Source of the DNA: Mucilaginibacter gotjawali | Lineage (GTDB): Bacteria > Bacteroidota > Bacteroidia > Sphingobacteriales > Sphingobacteriaceae | Length of the DNA stretch: 64,000 nucleotides | Direction: 5' to 3' | NCBI RefSeq assembly: GCF_002355435.1 | Contig: NZ_AP017313.1 | Coordinates: 4,836,001 to 4,900,000, forward strand | Shown here: piece after piece, positions 34,045-42,748 of the stretch | Layout: the number at the start of each line of letters is the position of its first letter | Position numbering within the stretch: the stretch's first letter is position 1 | Position numbers and translations under genes: made by a program | The notes under the pieces: model-generated | What the model saw: only the letters and a program-made list of their open reading frames with translations | Told to the model about the DNA's origin: nothing | Databases searched by the model: none

Positions 34045-34662
34045 ATGCCTAGAGTAAAAGTTGCAAGGAAAAGCACAGCCATTGACATGACTGCCATGTG
34101 CGATGTGGCTTTCCTGTTGCTTACCTTTTTTATATTAACAGCAAAACCCAAAATAGACGACCCTTCGCATGCTGAAGTACCACCTTCATCATATATGCTC
34201 CCGTTGAAGGATGCAAACATGATCACCATAGCTGTTGGAGTTAACAAGGCGTTTTTCTCTGTTACGGAGCAGGACGTTCGTGCCGGCGCGTTGAAAGCCA
34301 TGGGCGAAAAATACGGGGTAACTTTCACCCCCGAAGAAACCCAGCGTTTTTCATTGGTACCGATATTTGGTGTACCGATGAAACAACTCAAATCGTACCT
34401 GGATACGGAGCCAACCCAGGTAAAAAACTTCCCTCAAACCGGGATCCCTGTTGACACTACTAATAACAACGAATTATTTAACTGGATTTATACCTCAAGG
34501 CAGGCTGAAAAAGCTTTACATGATAAGGATCTGCAAGTATCCATCAAAGCCGACAAGAAAGAGGAGTATCCGATGATACACACTGTTATTAGCGTTTTAG
34601 AGAAACAGAAACTCTTTAAGTTTGATTTAATCACCACGCTGGCAACAGCGCCTAAAAAATAA
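34045..34662 (+). CDS. exbD: ExbD/TolR family biopolymer transport protein (first copy)
   Basis: A 205-residue single-helix inner-membrane protein. The N-terminal TAMCDVAFLLLTFFILTA holds the functional membrane aspartate (Asp20), which takes part in proton conduction with ExbB. The periplasmic part (about 35-205) is longer than in E. coli ExbD (141). It carries an inserted region around residues 80-130 with no assignable domain. The next exbD starts 4 bp after its stop, so the two are translated together and could form a hetero-oligomer. Confidence 0.92.
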   Translation: MPRVKVARKSTAIDMTAMCDVAFLLLTFFILTAKPKIDDPSHAEVPPSSYMLPLKDANMITIAVGVNKAFFSVTEQDVRAGALKAMGEKYGVTFTPEETQRFSLVPIFGVPMKQLKSYLDTEPTQVKNFPQTGIPVDTTNNNELFNWIYTSRQAEKALHDKDLQVSIKADKKEEYPMIHTVISVLEKQKLFKFDLITTLATAPKK

Positions 34663-34666
34663 AAAG

Positions 34667-35209
34667 ATGGCAGAATTAGACACCTCCTCCGGCGGGGGCA
34701 AACATAAAGGCGGGAAGGTAAGGAGTAAAAAGGCTTCAACACGCGTCGATTTAACGGCGATGGTTGACCTTGCATTCTTATTGATCACCTTCTTTATGTA
34801 CACTACCACGCTGAACAAACCGAAGGCCATGAACGTGGCGATGCCTGATAACTCCGTAAAAACCCAGAGCTTACCAATTGCTGCCTCCCGTTCAATGACG
34901 ATCCTTTTGGGAAGCCATAACAAGGTTGAATGGTACATGGGCGAGCCTGGTAAATCAGCACCGACAGTTGACCATTATGGAAAAGACGGTTTGCGCAAAG
35001 CATTGATCGATAATGCCAAACAAGTTGAATCGACGCATGCTGCGCCCGACAACACCATGGAAGTTTTGATTAAACCAAGTGATAAGTCGACCTATGAAAA
35101 CCTGGTTGCCGCGCTTGACGAAATGAAGATCACCAATGTGCAGATCTATGCGATTGTAAAAATCACACAGATGGAGATTGATGACCTGAAAAAGAATAAT
35201 ATTTATTAG
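34667..35209 (+). CDS. exbD: ExbD/TolR family biopolymer transport protein (second copy)
   Basis: A 180-residue ExbD paralogue. A Gly/Lys-rich cytoplasmic lead is followed by RVDLTAMVDLAFLLITFFMY, with membrane Asp34, and a periplasmic domain ending in IYAIVKITQMEIDDLKKN. It shares the Asp-containing helix with the first copy but has a different periplasmic domain. It completes an ExbB-ExbD-ExbD set in front of tonB. Confidence 0.92.
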   Translation: MAELDTSSGGGKHKGGKVRSKKASTRVDLTAMVDLAFLLITFFMYTTTLNKPKAMNVAMPDNSVKTQSLPIAASRSMTILLGSHNKVEWYMGEPGKSAPTVDHYGKDGLRKALIDNAKQVESTHAAPDNTMEVLIKPSDKSTYENLVAALDEMKITNVQIYAIVKITQMEIDDLKKNNIY

Positions 35210-35258
35210 TAATATTCAAATTACTATTATCGTTAATTAATTATTAAAGCCTAAAAAA

Positions 35259-36083
35259 ATGTTAGGATCAAAATTAGACATATTTAATCAGGAATGGATT
35301 GATGTCGTATTTGCCGGTCGTAATAAAGCATATGGCGCGTATGAACTAAGAAGGGACAACGGGCGCAATACCCGTACCGCCCTTATCATAGGTGTTATCG
35401 CCTTTGTTATAATTATCTCTGCAAATACAATCATCAACGCTATTTCTGGCTTTATTCCTAAAGCCAAAGAAAAGGTGAAGATCACCAATGTGGTGCTTGC
35501 GCCGCCCCCGGTTGATATTAAAAAACCACCTCCGCCGCCTCCGCCTGAACCGCCGAAACCAAAGGTTGACCAGGTAAGGTTCCCGCCTCCTGTTGTAAAA
35601 CCGGATGCTGAGGTAAAGGAAAAACCACCAACCGTTAAGGAACTGGAAGTAGCTGACCCCGGTCAGAAAAACCTGAAAGGCGACTCAAAAGCTGATGTTA
35701 CTATCGATGAACCTGTTGGAACAGCAGAAAAGAAAGTAACCGAAGATGATGGCAACAAAATCTTTACAGCAGTTGAGCAAAATCCTGAGTTCCCCGGAGG
35801 TTTGGATGCGTTCTATAAATATCTTGGAAAAACCATCCGTTATCCCGCAGTTGCAAGGGAAAACAATACCCAGGGAAGGGTAGTTGTACAGTTTGTTTGC
35901 GAGAAAGATGGTTCGTTAACAGATATCAAAGTGGTACGTGGTATTGGTGATGGTTGCGATGAAGAAGCAATTCGCGTTGTGAAAAATTCACCACACTGGA
36001 AACCAGGTATTCAAAACGGTCGCCCTGTACGTGTAATGTACAGCGTGCCTATCAACTTTACGCTATCGTCTGAAGACCAATAA
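35259..36083 (+). CDS. tonB: TonB energy transducer
   Basis: A 274-residue TonB that carries proton-motive energy to outer-membrane receptors. The cytoplasmic lead (1-40) has the Bacteroidota motif YGAYELRR (25-32). One membrane helix (~42-62) is followed by a proline-rich periplasmic spacer (PPPPPPPEPPKPK, about 90-102) and a C-terminal TonB domain (~185-270: GGLDAFYKYLGKTIRYPAVA, then GRVVVQFVCEKDGSLTDIKV). It follows the second exbD by 49 bp. Confidence 0.95.
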   Translation: MLGSKLDIFNQEWIDVVFAGRNKAYGAYELRRDNGRNTRTALIIGVIAFVIIISANTIINAISGFIPKAKEKVKITNVVLAPPPVDIKKPPPPPPPEPPKPKVDQVRFPPPVVKPDAEVKEKPPTVKELEVADPGQKNLKGDSKADVTIDEPVGTAEKKVTEDDGNKIFTAVEQNPEFPGGLDAFYKYLGKTIRYPAVARENNTQGRVVVQFVCEKDGSLTDIKVVRGIGDGCDEEAIRVVKNSPHWKPGIQNGRPVRVMYSVPINFTLSSEDQ

Positions 36084-36090
36084 CAGTTAC

Positions 36091-36318
36091 ATGTTTACAG
36101 ATAATAACAAGCAAAAATCGCCCTCCCGGCGATTTTTGCTTATTTTAGGAGCCGTAGTATTTATAGCAATTTTCGCATGGGGACTGATGGTGATCTTTGA
36201 CGACAAACTGTTTTCAAACTTACCAAAAACCCAAAAAATACTTTTTGGTTCATTGATCATCCTCTACGCAGTGCTGCGGATTTCGCGCATATTTAAAAAA
36301 AATAATGACCAGGTATAG
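36091..36318 (+). CDS. Small two-helix membrane protein of the tonB cluster
   Basis: A 75-residue protein with hydrophobic segments at about 14-34 and 46-62 and basic ends (SPSRR, RIFKKNND). No family is recognised. It begins 7 bp after tonB and overlaps the next gene by 14 bp, so it is part of the same operon. A role in the TonB complex is possible only by position. Confidence 0.7.
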   Translation: MFTDNNKQKSPSRRFLLILGAVVFIAIFAWGLMVIFDDKLFSNLPKTQKILFGSLIILYAVLRISRIFKKNNDQV

Positions 36319-37219
36319 TCTCTCCGCCGGCGTTTGCCTTATTGTTTTGTTCCTGCTGTGCCAAAGCTGCGGGCATAAAACCAATGCGCTAAAAAAGGGC
36401 AAATACAGCGCTGATAGCTTGACAATGGTTGTAGATGAGTCCCTGCAGCCAATCGTCGACCAGGAATTATATGTATTTAAAGCGCTGGAGACCAAGTCTC
36501 GCCCAAAAGTAATTTATGCGCCTGAAAATGACGCTGTCAACCTGCTTTTAGCGGACAGCGTTAGGATGGCCCTTATTTCGCGCGAGCTAAGCCCGCAGGA
36601 AAAACAAGTACTAAAATCCCGCAACCTGGTAACCATCGTAAACCGCTTTGCTGTGGATGCGATCGCTATTATTGTTAACAAAGCCTCCAATGATACCACT
36701 ATTACCGTAAGCGAAGTAAAAAAGATGCTTAACGGACAGGCCAGGCAGGATAAAAATATCATTTTTGATAACCCAAACTCGGGCCTGGTAAGATATCTGA
36801 AAGCGTTTTCCGGCAATAAAGAGCTTAAACAAAAAAATATTTTCTCCCTCAAATCCAACAAAGACGTCATCAAATATGTGAGCCAGCACCCCAATTCAAT
36901 AGGGATTGTCGGCTTTCCATGGCTTAATGACCCGGATAAGGATTATGCCGATGCCGTCGACAATATAAAAATTGTAGGTGTGAGGAATGATACCGCAAAA
37001 AATGCATCCCCTGATTATTTTACACCATCGCAAACTACCCTTGCTTTAAAACAATATCCCCTCACCCGCGATTTATATATTGTAAACAGCACCGGCAATA
37101 TGAGTTTGGGAATGAAATTTGAGGTGTTTATGAGGGGCGAAAGAGGTCAGCTGATCGTATTAAAATCTGGAATTCTTCCCGATAATATACCGGATAGACA
37201 AATAAATATTGTAAAATAA
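36305..37219 (+). CDS. PstS-like substrate-binding lipoprotein
   Basis: A 304-residue lipoprotein (lipobox LCQSC, Cys22) with a type II periplasmic-binding fold related to PstS. Recognisable elements are the N-terminal TMVVDESLQPIVDQELYVFK, VNRFAVDAIAIIVNKAS, a mid loop resembling VSEVKKMLNGQ, and a late IVGFPWLN. Real PstS binds phosphate, but no PstABC permease lies nearby, so this protein cannot feed a visible ABC transporter. It overlaps the small membrane protein gene by 14 bp and precedes a TPR gene. Confidence 0.85.
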   Translation: MTRYSLSAGVCLIVLFLLCQSCGHKTNALKKGKYSADSLTMVVDESLQPIVDQELYVFKALETKSRPKVIYAPENDAVNLLLADSVRMALISRELSPQEKQVLKSRNLVTIVNRFAVDAIAIIVNKASNDTTITVSEVKKMLNGQARQDKNIIFDNPNSGLVRYLKAFSGNKELKQKNIFSLKSNKDVIKYVSQHPNSIGIVGFPWLNDPDKDYADAVDNIKIVGVRNDTAKNASPDYFTPSQTTLALKQYPLTRDLYIVNSTGNMSLGMKFEVFMRGERGQLIVLKSGILPDNIPDRQINIVK

Positions 37220-37542
37220 AAGAAACAGTTAACCGGGTTTATTTATTTTGTATAAACTTGTTTAAACTTGTACCCGCAAAATCAATCTAAAAAATATAAT
37301 ATTGCAGGATTATCCAAAAAAAAATGTTGTTTTACATGCTGTTTCACAGGGGAAAACATTTCTAAAGTCACAATGTTGCAGTAAAAAACAATTAATTAGT
37401 AATTTAGCAGTTATTGCTAAGGAAACAATTATAAGAATAAGGGAAGTACCGCCGGTTTACTGAAACATTAAAATAAAAGTAAATATGCTGCTGCTGACAG
37501 AACGCAATTAAACATAAAACGATAACGAATTAACTATTAAAA
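37220..37542. other. 323-bp AT-rich gap before the TPR gene
   Basis: I see no gene, clear promoter or strong hairpin here. The gap contains many short A/T tracts and no exact TAnnTTTG element. The TPR gene may be transcribed with the upstream cluster or from an unrecognised promoter. Confidence 0.4.
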
Positions 37543-39279
37543 ATGAAAATGATCAGTAAAATAGCCGCCTCAGGGTTAGGACTGTTATTTATAGGTTCAT
37601 CAGTTTTTGCTCAAAGTTTAGCAGATGCCAAAAAAGCAATTGATGCCGAACAATACCAGAAGGCTAAATCGATGCTAAAAAACCTGACGGTTACGCAGGC
37701 AGATAAAGATGAAAACTATTTTTACCTGGGATGGGTATATCTGAAGCAGGATTATTTGGACTCGGCCAAAACGCTTTTCAACAAAGGGCTTGCTGTAAAC
37801 AGCAAATCAGCATTAAATTATGTTGGTTTGGGCGCTGCTGCCCATATTGAAAAAGACAACAGCACCGCTACAACCAATTTCAACACCGCCATAACCCTTG
37901 CAGGAAAGAAAAACAGCACGCCTTATTTATATATAGGCTTGTCGTACCTTTTACCGGTAAGCGGCAGCAGTATTGGTCCCAAAGGGTCAGCTGTAACCCA
38001 GGCTGATGCAAATGCTGCTATTGCCGCATTAAACCAGGGCAAAGCTGCCAATCCGCGCGATGCCGAGGTATTGACGGCGCTTGGCGATGCGTACCGCTCG
38101 CAATTAAGCAGTAACGATGCCTACAGCGCTTATTCATCGGCGTTAGCAATTGACCCTAAATCAGCAGCTGCAAATGTTGCTGAGGGTGTACTATGGAAAT
38201 TTGCAGACAACTTTGACGGCGCCGTAACCCAGTTTAAAGCAGCGTTAAATGCCGATCCAAACTATGGACCCGCCTATCGCGAATGGGCCGAAACTGATTT
38301 ACGCTGGGCTGATACTGACCCGGCCATCCATGATGCCAAAATCCAGGAAGCAGCGGATAATTATAAAAAATACATCAGCCTTACTGATTATTCGGTTGAA
38401 TCGCAAATGCGTTATGCCGACTTTTTGATCACCGCTAAAGATTATGTTACCCTGCAAAAGGTTGCAACTGACCTTTCGGGCGCCTCTAAATCTAACTTAA
38501 GGGTTTACCGCTATTTAGGTTATGCCGCGCTTGAAAACAAGGACTATCCTGCGGGCGAAGCTGCTTTAACCAAATGGGTTACCCAGGCAGATCCAAAACG
38601 TTTGATCCCTACCGATTATTTAAAATTGGGCAAGATAGAACTCGCACTTAAAAAAGATTCATTAGGCGTACTTGACCTTCGCAAGGCTTTAACATTGGAT
38701 ACCACGCAGGTAGATGTATATGGCGATATAGCAACTTCGTTATTTAGCCTGAAAAAATACCAGGAAGCAGCAGATGCTTATCATGTTTACGGGCAAAAAT
38801 CTTCTCACGCTAAACTGAAAGACCATTTTAACGAGGGTTATAGTTTTTACGAAGCCTATTTAGCACAGGCCCGCAAATCGCAAACTGATAAGGCCTATAA
38901 ACCAGATACGACATTGCTTACAAAAGCAGATTCAGCTTTTACCTATGTTCAGCGTAAACTGGCCAATCCTAACGTTAGCGTTGTATATTACCAGGCGCAG
39001 GTGAAGGATTTTGAAGATTCAGGCGACAGGAACAATATCAAAGGATTGGCAAAACCTTTTTATGAACAATACATCCAGTTGGTATTGGCTAAAGGCGGTA
39101 CCCCTGATGAAACTACCAAAAGTAATTTGGTTGATTCATATGTTTATCTAGGCAACTATGCCGAATTTAAGGACAAGGACCACGCCAAAGCGCTGGATTA
39201 CTTTAACAAAGCAAAGGAACTTGACCCGACGGATGCCAGGGTTACCTATTACTTCCAGACTTCAGGAAAAGCAAAGTAA
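37543..39279 (+). CDS. Secreted TPR-repeat protein at end of the tonB cluster
   Basis: A 578-residue protein with a signal peptide (MKMISKIAASGLGLLFIGSSVFAQ, cleavage near 24) and TPR-type helix-turn-helix repeats along its length. Examples are NYFYLGWVYLKQDYLDSAKTL, LTALGDAYRSQLSSNDAY and VYGDIATSLFSLKKYQEAADAY. It is probably periplasmic or outer-membrane associated and acts as a protein-binding scaffold. A rho-independent-style terminator follows, which isolates it from nuoA. Association with TonB is by position only. Confidence 0.85.
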   Translation: MKMISKIAASGLGLLFIGSSVFAQSLADAKKAIDAEQYQKAKSMLKNLTVTQADKDENYFYLGWVYLKQDYLDSAKTLFNKGLAVNSKSALNYVGLGAAAHIEKDNSTATTNFNTAITLAGKKNSTPYLYIGLSYLLPVSGSSIGPKGSAVTQADANAAIAALNQGKAANPRDAEVLTALGDAYRSQLSSNDAYSAYSSALAIDPKSAAANVAEGVLWKFADNFDGAVTQFKAALNADPNYGPAYREWAETDLRWADTDPAIHDAKIQEAADNYKKYISLTDYSVESQMRYADFLITAKDYVTLQKVATDLSGASKSNLRVYRYLGYAALENKDYPAGEAALTKWVTQADPKRLIPTDYLKLGKIELALKKDSLGVLDLRKALTLDTTQVDVYGDIATSLFSLKKYQEAADAYHVYGQKSSHAKLKDHFNEGYSFYEAYLAQARKSQTDKAYKPDTTLLTKADSAFTYVQRKLANPNVSVVYYQAQVKDFEDSGDRNNIKGLAKPFYEQYIQLVLAKGGTPDETTKSNLVDSYVYLGNYAEFKDKDHAKALDYFNKAKELDPTDARVTYYFQTSGKAK

Positions 39280-39296
39280 AACCCATTCTATAAATA

Positions 39297-39338
39297 AAAA
39301 AAGCCTCGCTGATAAAACATCAGGGAGGCTTTTTTATT
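39297..39338 (+). terminator. Terminator between the TPR gene and nuoA
   Basis: GCCTCGCTGAT (39303-39313) pairs with ATCAGGGAGGC (39319-39329), with one mismatch and a 5-nt loop. It is flanked by an A-run on the left and a T-run on the right. It is a classic intrinsic terminator 18 bp after the TPR stop. Confidence 0.85.
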
Positions 39339-39351
39339 ATCGTTCCGTTTG

Positions 39352-39359
39352 TATATTTG
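39352..39359 (+). promoter_or_regulatory. -7 promoter element of nuoA
   Basis: TATATTTG (TAnnTTTG) is followed by CAGC and then the nuoA ATG at 39364. Taking the G as about -4, transcription starts one or two bases before the ATG, so the nuoA message may be leaderless. The -33 place holds TTTT. Confidence 0.6.
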
Positions 39360-39363
39360 CAGC

Positions 39364-39735
39364 ATGGAAGTTCATAGTTTGCCAGTAAATTATTTGCCCA
39401 TCATTTTTCAAATGATCGTGGCATTGGCCTTTGTGGTGGTCACCATGTTTTTTACCCATAAATTGGGGCCCGCACGCAAAACAAAAGATAAGTTAACCAC
39501 CTTTGAATCGGGTATCGAGGTAATAGGTAATGCGCGCACACCCATCTCCATCAAATATTTCCTGGTAGCCATCCTTTTTGTATTGTTTGATGTGGAAGTA
39601 ATTTTTATGTACCCCTGGGCAGTAAATTTCAAGGACCTTGGCCAACAGGGAATGATTGAAATGTTCATTTTTATGGGCACCCTGCTGCTGGGCTTTATTT
39701 ATGTTATAAAAAAAGGCGCACTGGACTGGGATTAA
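39364..39735 (+). CDS. nuoA: NADH-quinone oxidoreductase subunit A
   Basis: A 123-residue membrane subunit of complex I. Three helices are visible (about 9-28, 57-75 and 83-104), with the conserved loop TFESGIEVIGNARTPISIKY and DVEVIFMYPWAV of the second helix, which help form the quinone/proton-path junction. The ATG at 39364 is chosen over an in-frame TTG at 39349, which lies inside the -7 element. A palindromic element separates it from nuoB. Confidence 0.96.
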   Translation: MEVHSLPVNYLPIIFQMIVALAFVVVTMFFTHKLGPARKTKDKLTTFESGIEVIGNARTPISIKYFLVAILFVLFDVEVIFMYPWAVNFKDLGQQGMIEMFIFMGTLLLGFIYVIKKGALDWD

Positions 39736-39736
39736 G

Positions 39737-39850
39737 CTGCCCCTCCCAACCCTCCCCGGTAGGGAGGGCTTTTGAATTGCGTTTTAAAAGATTATTTAAA
39801 AAATACTTTTCAAGTCTCCCCTACCGGGGAAGATTTAGAGGGAGCTGGTT
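39737..39850. repeat. Composite palindromic element between nuoA and nuoB
   Basis: The left arm CTCCCCGGTAGGGAG and right arm CTCCCCTACCGGGGAAG are each self-complementary and complementary to each other, with ~45 bp of AT-rich DNA between. The outer CTGCCCCTCCC and GGGAGCTGG extend the pairing. It belongs to the same structural class as 11124-11209 and 48608-48760. Confidence 0.65.
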
Positions 39851-39913
39851 TAGACTAATTCTAAATATAAATACCATATTGCAAAGTGTATCTTATACAT
39901 TAGTTATTTATTG

Positions 39914-39921
39914 TAAATTTG
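39914..39921 (+). promoter_or_regulatory. -7 promoter element upstream of nuoB
   Basis: TAAATTTG (TAnnTTTG) ends 45 nt before the nuoB ATG. No -33 TTG is at the usual distance. It could give nuoB-N its own promoter, downstream of the palindromic element. Confidence 0.5.
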
Positions 39922-39966
39922 CAACCACATAGTCAATTTAGGACGGGTTTTTGTTTGATATAGATC

Positions 39967-40509
39967 ATGAGTGAAATTCAGTTAGTTGATGCCCCTGCGG
40001 GCGTAGAAGGAGCAGGTTTCTTTGCTACTTCGGTTGATAAAGCAATAGGTTTAGCGCGTTCATATTCATTATGGCCACTGCCATTTGCAACTTCATGCTG
40101 CGGGATCGAATTTATGGCCACTATGTCGCCACATTATGACCTGGCCAGGTTTGGTGCCGAACGGTTAAGCTTTTCGCCCCGGCAGGCCGACCTTTTAATG
40201 GTGATGGGTACCATCTCCAAAAAAATGGGCCCGGTTTTACGCCAGGTTTACCTGCAAATGGCTGAACCACGCTGGGTAATGGCCGTTGGCGCCTGCGCAT
40301 CAAGCGGTGGTATTTTTGATACCTATTCGGTTTTACAGGGAATTGACGAAGTGATACCGGTTGACGTTTACGTGCCCGGCTGCCCGCCACGCCCCGAAGC
40401 CATTATTGATGGCTTCATACAAATTCAAAAACTGGTGCAATCAGAAACTTTGCGCCGCAGAAATGAGCCTAAATATCAGGAACTATTAGCTTCATACGGA
40501 ATTCAATAA
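39967..40509 (+). CDS. nuoB: NADH-quinone oxidoreductase subunit B
   Basis: A 180-residue peripheral subunit that holds the terminal [4Fe-4S] cluster N2, the electron donor to quinone. All four ligands are present: tandem Cys44-Cys45 (TSCCGIEFM), Cys110 (VGACASSGG) and Cys139 (VPGCPPRPE). Its last base overlaps the first base of nuoC (40509), so translation is coupled. Confidence 0.97.
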   Translation: MSEIQLVDAPAGVEGAGFFATSVDKAIGLARSYSLWPLPFATSCCGIEFMATMSPHYDLARFGAERLSFSPRQADLLMVMGTISKKMGPVLRQVYLQMAEPRWVMAVGACASSGGIFDTYSVLQGIDEVIPVDVYVPGCPPRPEAIIDGFIQIQKLVQSETLRRRNEPKYQELLASYGIQ

Positions 40510-41012
40510 TGGGTAAATTAACAAACGAAGATCTTGTAAAAAAGATCAGCGAAAAATACAGTGACCAGGTAACCCTGCTTGGCGAACCATTTGGCTTATT
40601 AACCTTTGAGACCGGGCGCGACCAGATCACCGATCTGCTAACCTGGTTAAAAAACGACACTTCAACGCAGTTTATTTATTTAACAGATATTACCGCTATC
40701 CACTATCCCGAACTGCCAAAACCTATCGGGGTAATTTATCATTTGCATAGCCTGGTAAACAATGTACGCGTTAGGATAAAAGTATTTTTAGAAGATGCTG
40801 ATGTACACATCCCTACGGCCTCCAATATATGGAACGGCGCAAACTGGATGGAACGCGAAACATATGACCTGTTTGGGGTGATATTTGACGGGCACCCGGA
40901 TTTGCGGAGGATATTAAATGTTGATGACATGACAGCCTTCCCGATGCGGAAAGAATTCCCGCTGGAAGACCCTAACCGTGTTGATAAAAAAGATTATTTT
41001 TTTGGAAGATAA
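40509..41012 (+). CDS. nuoC: NADH-quinone oxidoreductase subunit C
   Basis: A 167-residue 30-kDa subunit of the complex I hydrogenase-like module. Family motifs VRIKVFLED, SNIWNGANWMERETYDLFGV and HPDLRRIL are present. The C-terminus EFPLEDPNRVDKKDYFFGR is usual. NuoC is separate from NuoD, unlike the fused E. coli protein; nuoD begins 6 bp later. Confidence 0.97.
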   Translation: MGKLTNEDLVKKISEKYSDQVTLLGEPFGLLTFETGRDQITDLLTWLKNDTSTQFIYLTDITAIHYPELPKPIGVIYHLHSLVNNVRVRIKVFLEDADVHIPTASNIWNGANWMERETYDLFGVIFDGHPDLRRILNVDDMTAFPMRKEFPLEDPNRVDKKDYFFGR

Positions 41013-41017
41013 AAGCA

Positions 41018-42229
41018 ATGCAGAACCATCCGGTATATACAGATAACGATCCGCAAACCGAGCTTTCAACCCTGAACCTGGGTCCAACCCACCCTGCCAC
41101 ACATGGTGTATTCCAGAATGTGCTGCAGCTGGATGGCGAAAGAATTGTAAGCGGCGTATCCACCATAGGCTACATCCACCGTGCTTTTGAAAAAATTGCC
41201 GAACACCGGCCGTTTTACCAGATCACCCCGCTGACCGACAGGTTAAACTACTGCTCATCACCCATCAATAACATGGGCTGGCACATGACAGTTGAAAAAC
41301 TACTGGGTATTGAAACCCCTAAACGGGTTGATTACCTGCGTATCATTATTATGGAACTGGCACGTATTGCCGACCATTTGATCTGTAACAGCGTACTCGC
41401 CGTAGATACCGGTGCAGCAACCGGCTTCTTTTACGTAATGGAATACCGCGAGGCCATTTACGAAATTTACGAAGAGGTTTGCGGATCGCGACTTACTACC
41501 AATATTGGCCGCATAGGCGGTTTCGAACGAAATTTTAATGCCATCGCCTTCAGAAAGCTGCGTAAATTTTTAAAGGAATACCCCGTTGTTTTAAAAGAGT
41601 TTGAAAACCTTACCAAACGTAACCGCATATTTATTGACCGTACCAAAGATGTTGCAGCAGTAACAGCCGAAGATGCAATAAGCTACAGCTGGAGCGGCCC
41701 GATATTGCGCGCTACGGGCGTTGATTATGATGTAAGGGCGATGAACCCTTACTGCTCATACGAGGAGTTTGATTTTGAAGTACCGGTTGGCGAAAACGGA
41801 GATGTATACAGCCGCTACCTGGTACGCCAGGAAGAAATGTGGCAAAGTTTACGCCTGATTGAGCAGGCTTTGGTAAAATTGGAAAAAGAGCCTTCGGATA
41901 TTTTCCACGCGGATGTACCCGACTTTTACCTGCCTCCGAAAGAAGATGTATATAATAATATGGAAGCGTTGATCTATCACTTTAAAATAGTGATGGGCGA
42001 AATACCTACGCCAAATACAGAAGTTTACCACTCGGTTGAAGGTGGTAACGGCGAATTGGGCTTTTACCTGGTAAACGATGGCGGACGTTCGCCTTACCGT
42101 TTGCATTTCCGCCGGCCAAGCTTTATTAATTACCAGATGTACGCGCCAATGAGCCGCGGCATGCTGTTATCAGATGCGATAATTAACATGAGTAGTTTAA
42201 ACGTTATAGCCGGAGAGTTAGATGCTTAG
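41018..42229 (+). CDS. nuoD: NADH-quinone oxidoreductase subunit D
   Basis: A 403-residue 49-kDa subunit that forms the quinone-binding pocket together with NuoB. Diagnostic sequences include LNLGPTHPATHGVFQNVLQL and YIHRAFEKIAEHR near the N-terminus (His of GPTHPATHG at the quinone site), and RPSFINYQMY at the C-terminus. It ends overlapping nuoE by 8 bp. Confidence 0.97.
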   Translation: MQNHPVYTDNDPQTELSTLNLGPTHPATHGVFQNVLQLDGERIVSGVSTIGYIHRAFEKIAEHRPFYQITPLTDRLNYCSSPINNMGWHMTVEKLLGIETPKRVDYLRIIIMELARIADHLICNSVLAVDTGAATGFFYVMEYREAIYEIYEEVCGSRLTTNIGRIGGFERNFNAIAFRKLRKFLKEYPVVLKEFENLTKRNRIFIDRTKDVAAVTAEDAISYSWSGPILRATGVDYDVRAMNPYCSYEEFDFEVPVGENGDVYSRYLVRQEEMWQSLRLIEQALVKLEKEPSDIFHADVPDFYLPPKEDVYNNMEALIYHFKIVMGEIPTPNTEVYHSVEGGNGELGFYLVNDGGRSPYRLHFRRPSFINYQMYAPMSRGMLLSDAIINMSSLNVIAGELDA

Positions 42230-42746
42230 AGTTGAAGAAACCCAGGCGCCGGTTGAATTTTCGCCGGAACTGTTAAAAAAGTTCGATGAAATCGTAAGCC
42301 GTTATCCCGAAGGGAAGCAAAAATCGGCTTTATTGCCAATTTTACACCTTGTACAGGCAGAATTGGGTTGGCTTAGCTCATCCGCTATGGATAGCGTAGC
42401 TGAATACCTGAATATCCAATCGATTGAAGTTTACGAAGTAGCCACTTTTTACTCCATGTATTTTTTGCGCCCCCAGGGCAAATATGTACTGGAGGTTTGC
42501 CGCACCGGCCCATGTTGCCTGGTGGGCGCCGAAAAAATAATGGACCATATTGAAGAAAAACTGGGAGTTAAGGAAGGTGAAGTTACTCCCGACGGCTTGT
42601 TTAGCTGGAGAGGTGTTGAATGCCTTGCGGCCTGTGGTTTCGGCCCCGTATTGCAAATTGGTCCTGAGTACACATTTTATGAAAATTTAACAAATGAAGG
42701 GGTTGATAAGCTGATTTCGGAATTAAGAGCGAAAGGCAATAATTAA
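42222..42746 (+). CDS. nuoE: NADH-quinone oxidoreductase subunit E
   Basis: A 174-residue thioredoxin-like subunit with the [2Fe-2S] cluster N1a: Cys93 and Cys98 (CRTGPC) and Cys134 and Cys138 (CLAAC). The N-terminal part supplies the helical hairpin. With NuoF it accepts electrons from NADH. Its stop is 2 bp before the first of two small membrane-protein genes. Confidence 0.97.
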   Translation: MLRVEETQAPVEFSPELLKKFDEIVSRYPEGKQKSALLPILHLVQAELGWLSSSAMDSVAEYLNIQSIEVYEVATFYSMYFLRPQGKYVLEVCRTGPCCLVGAEKIMDHIEEKLGVKEGEVTPDGLFSWRGVECLAACGFGPVLQIGPEYTFYENLTNEGVDKLISELRAKGNN

Positions 42747-42748
42747 TA

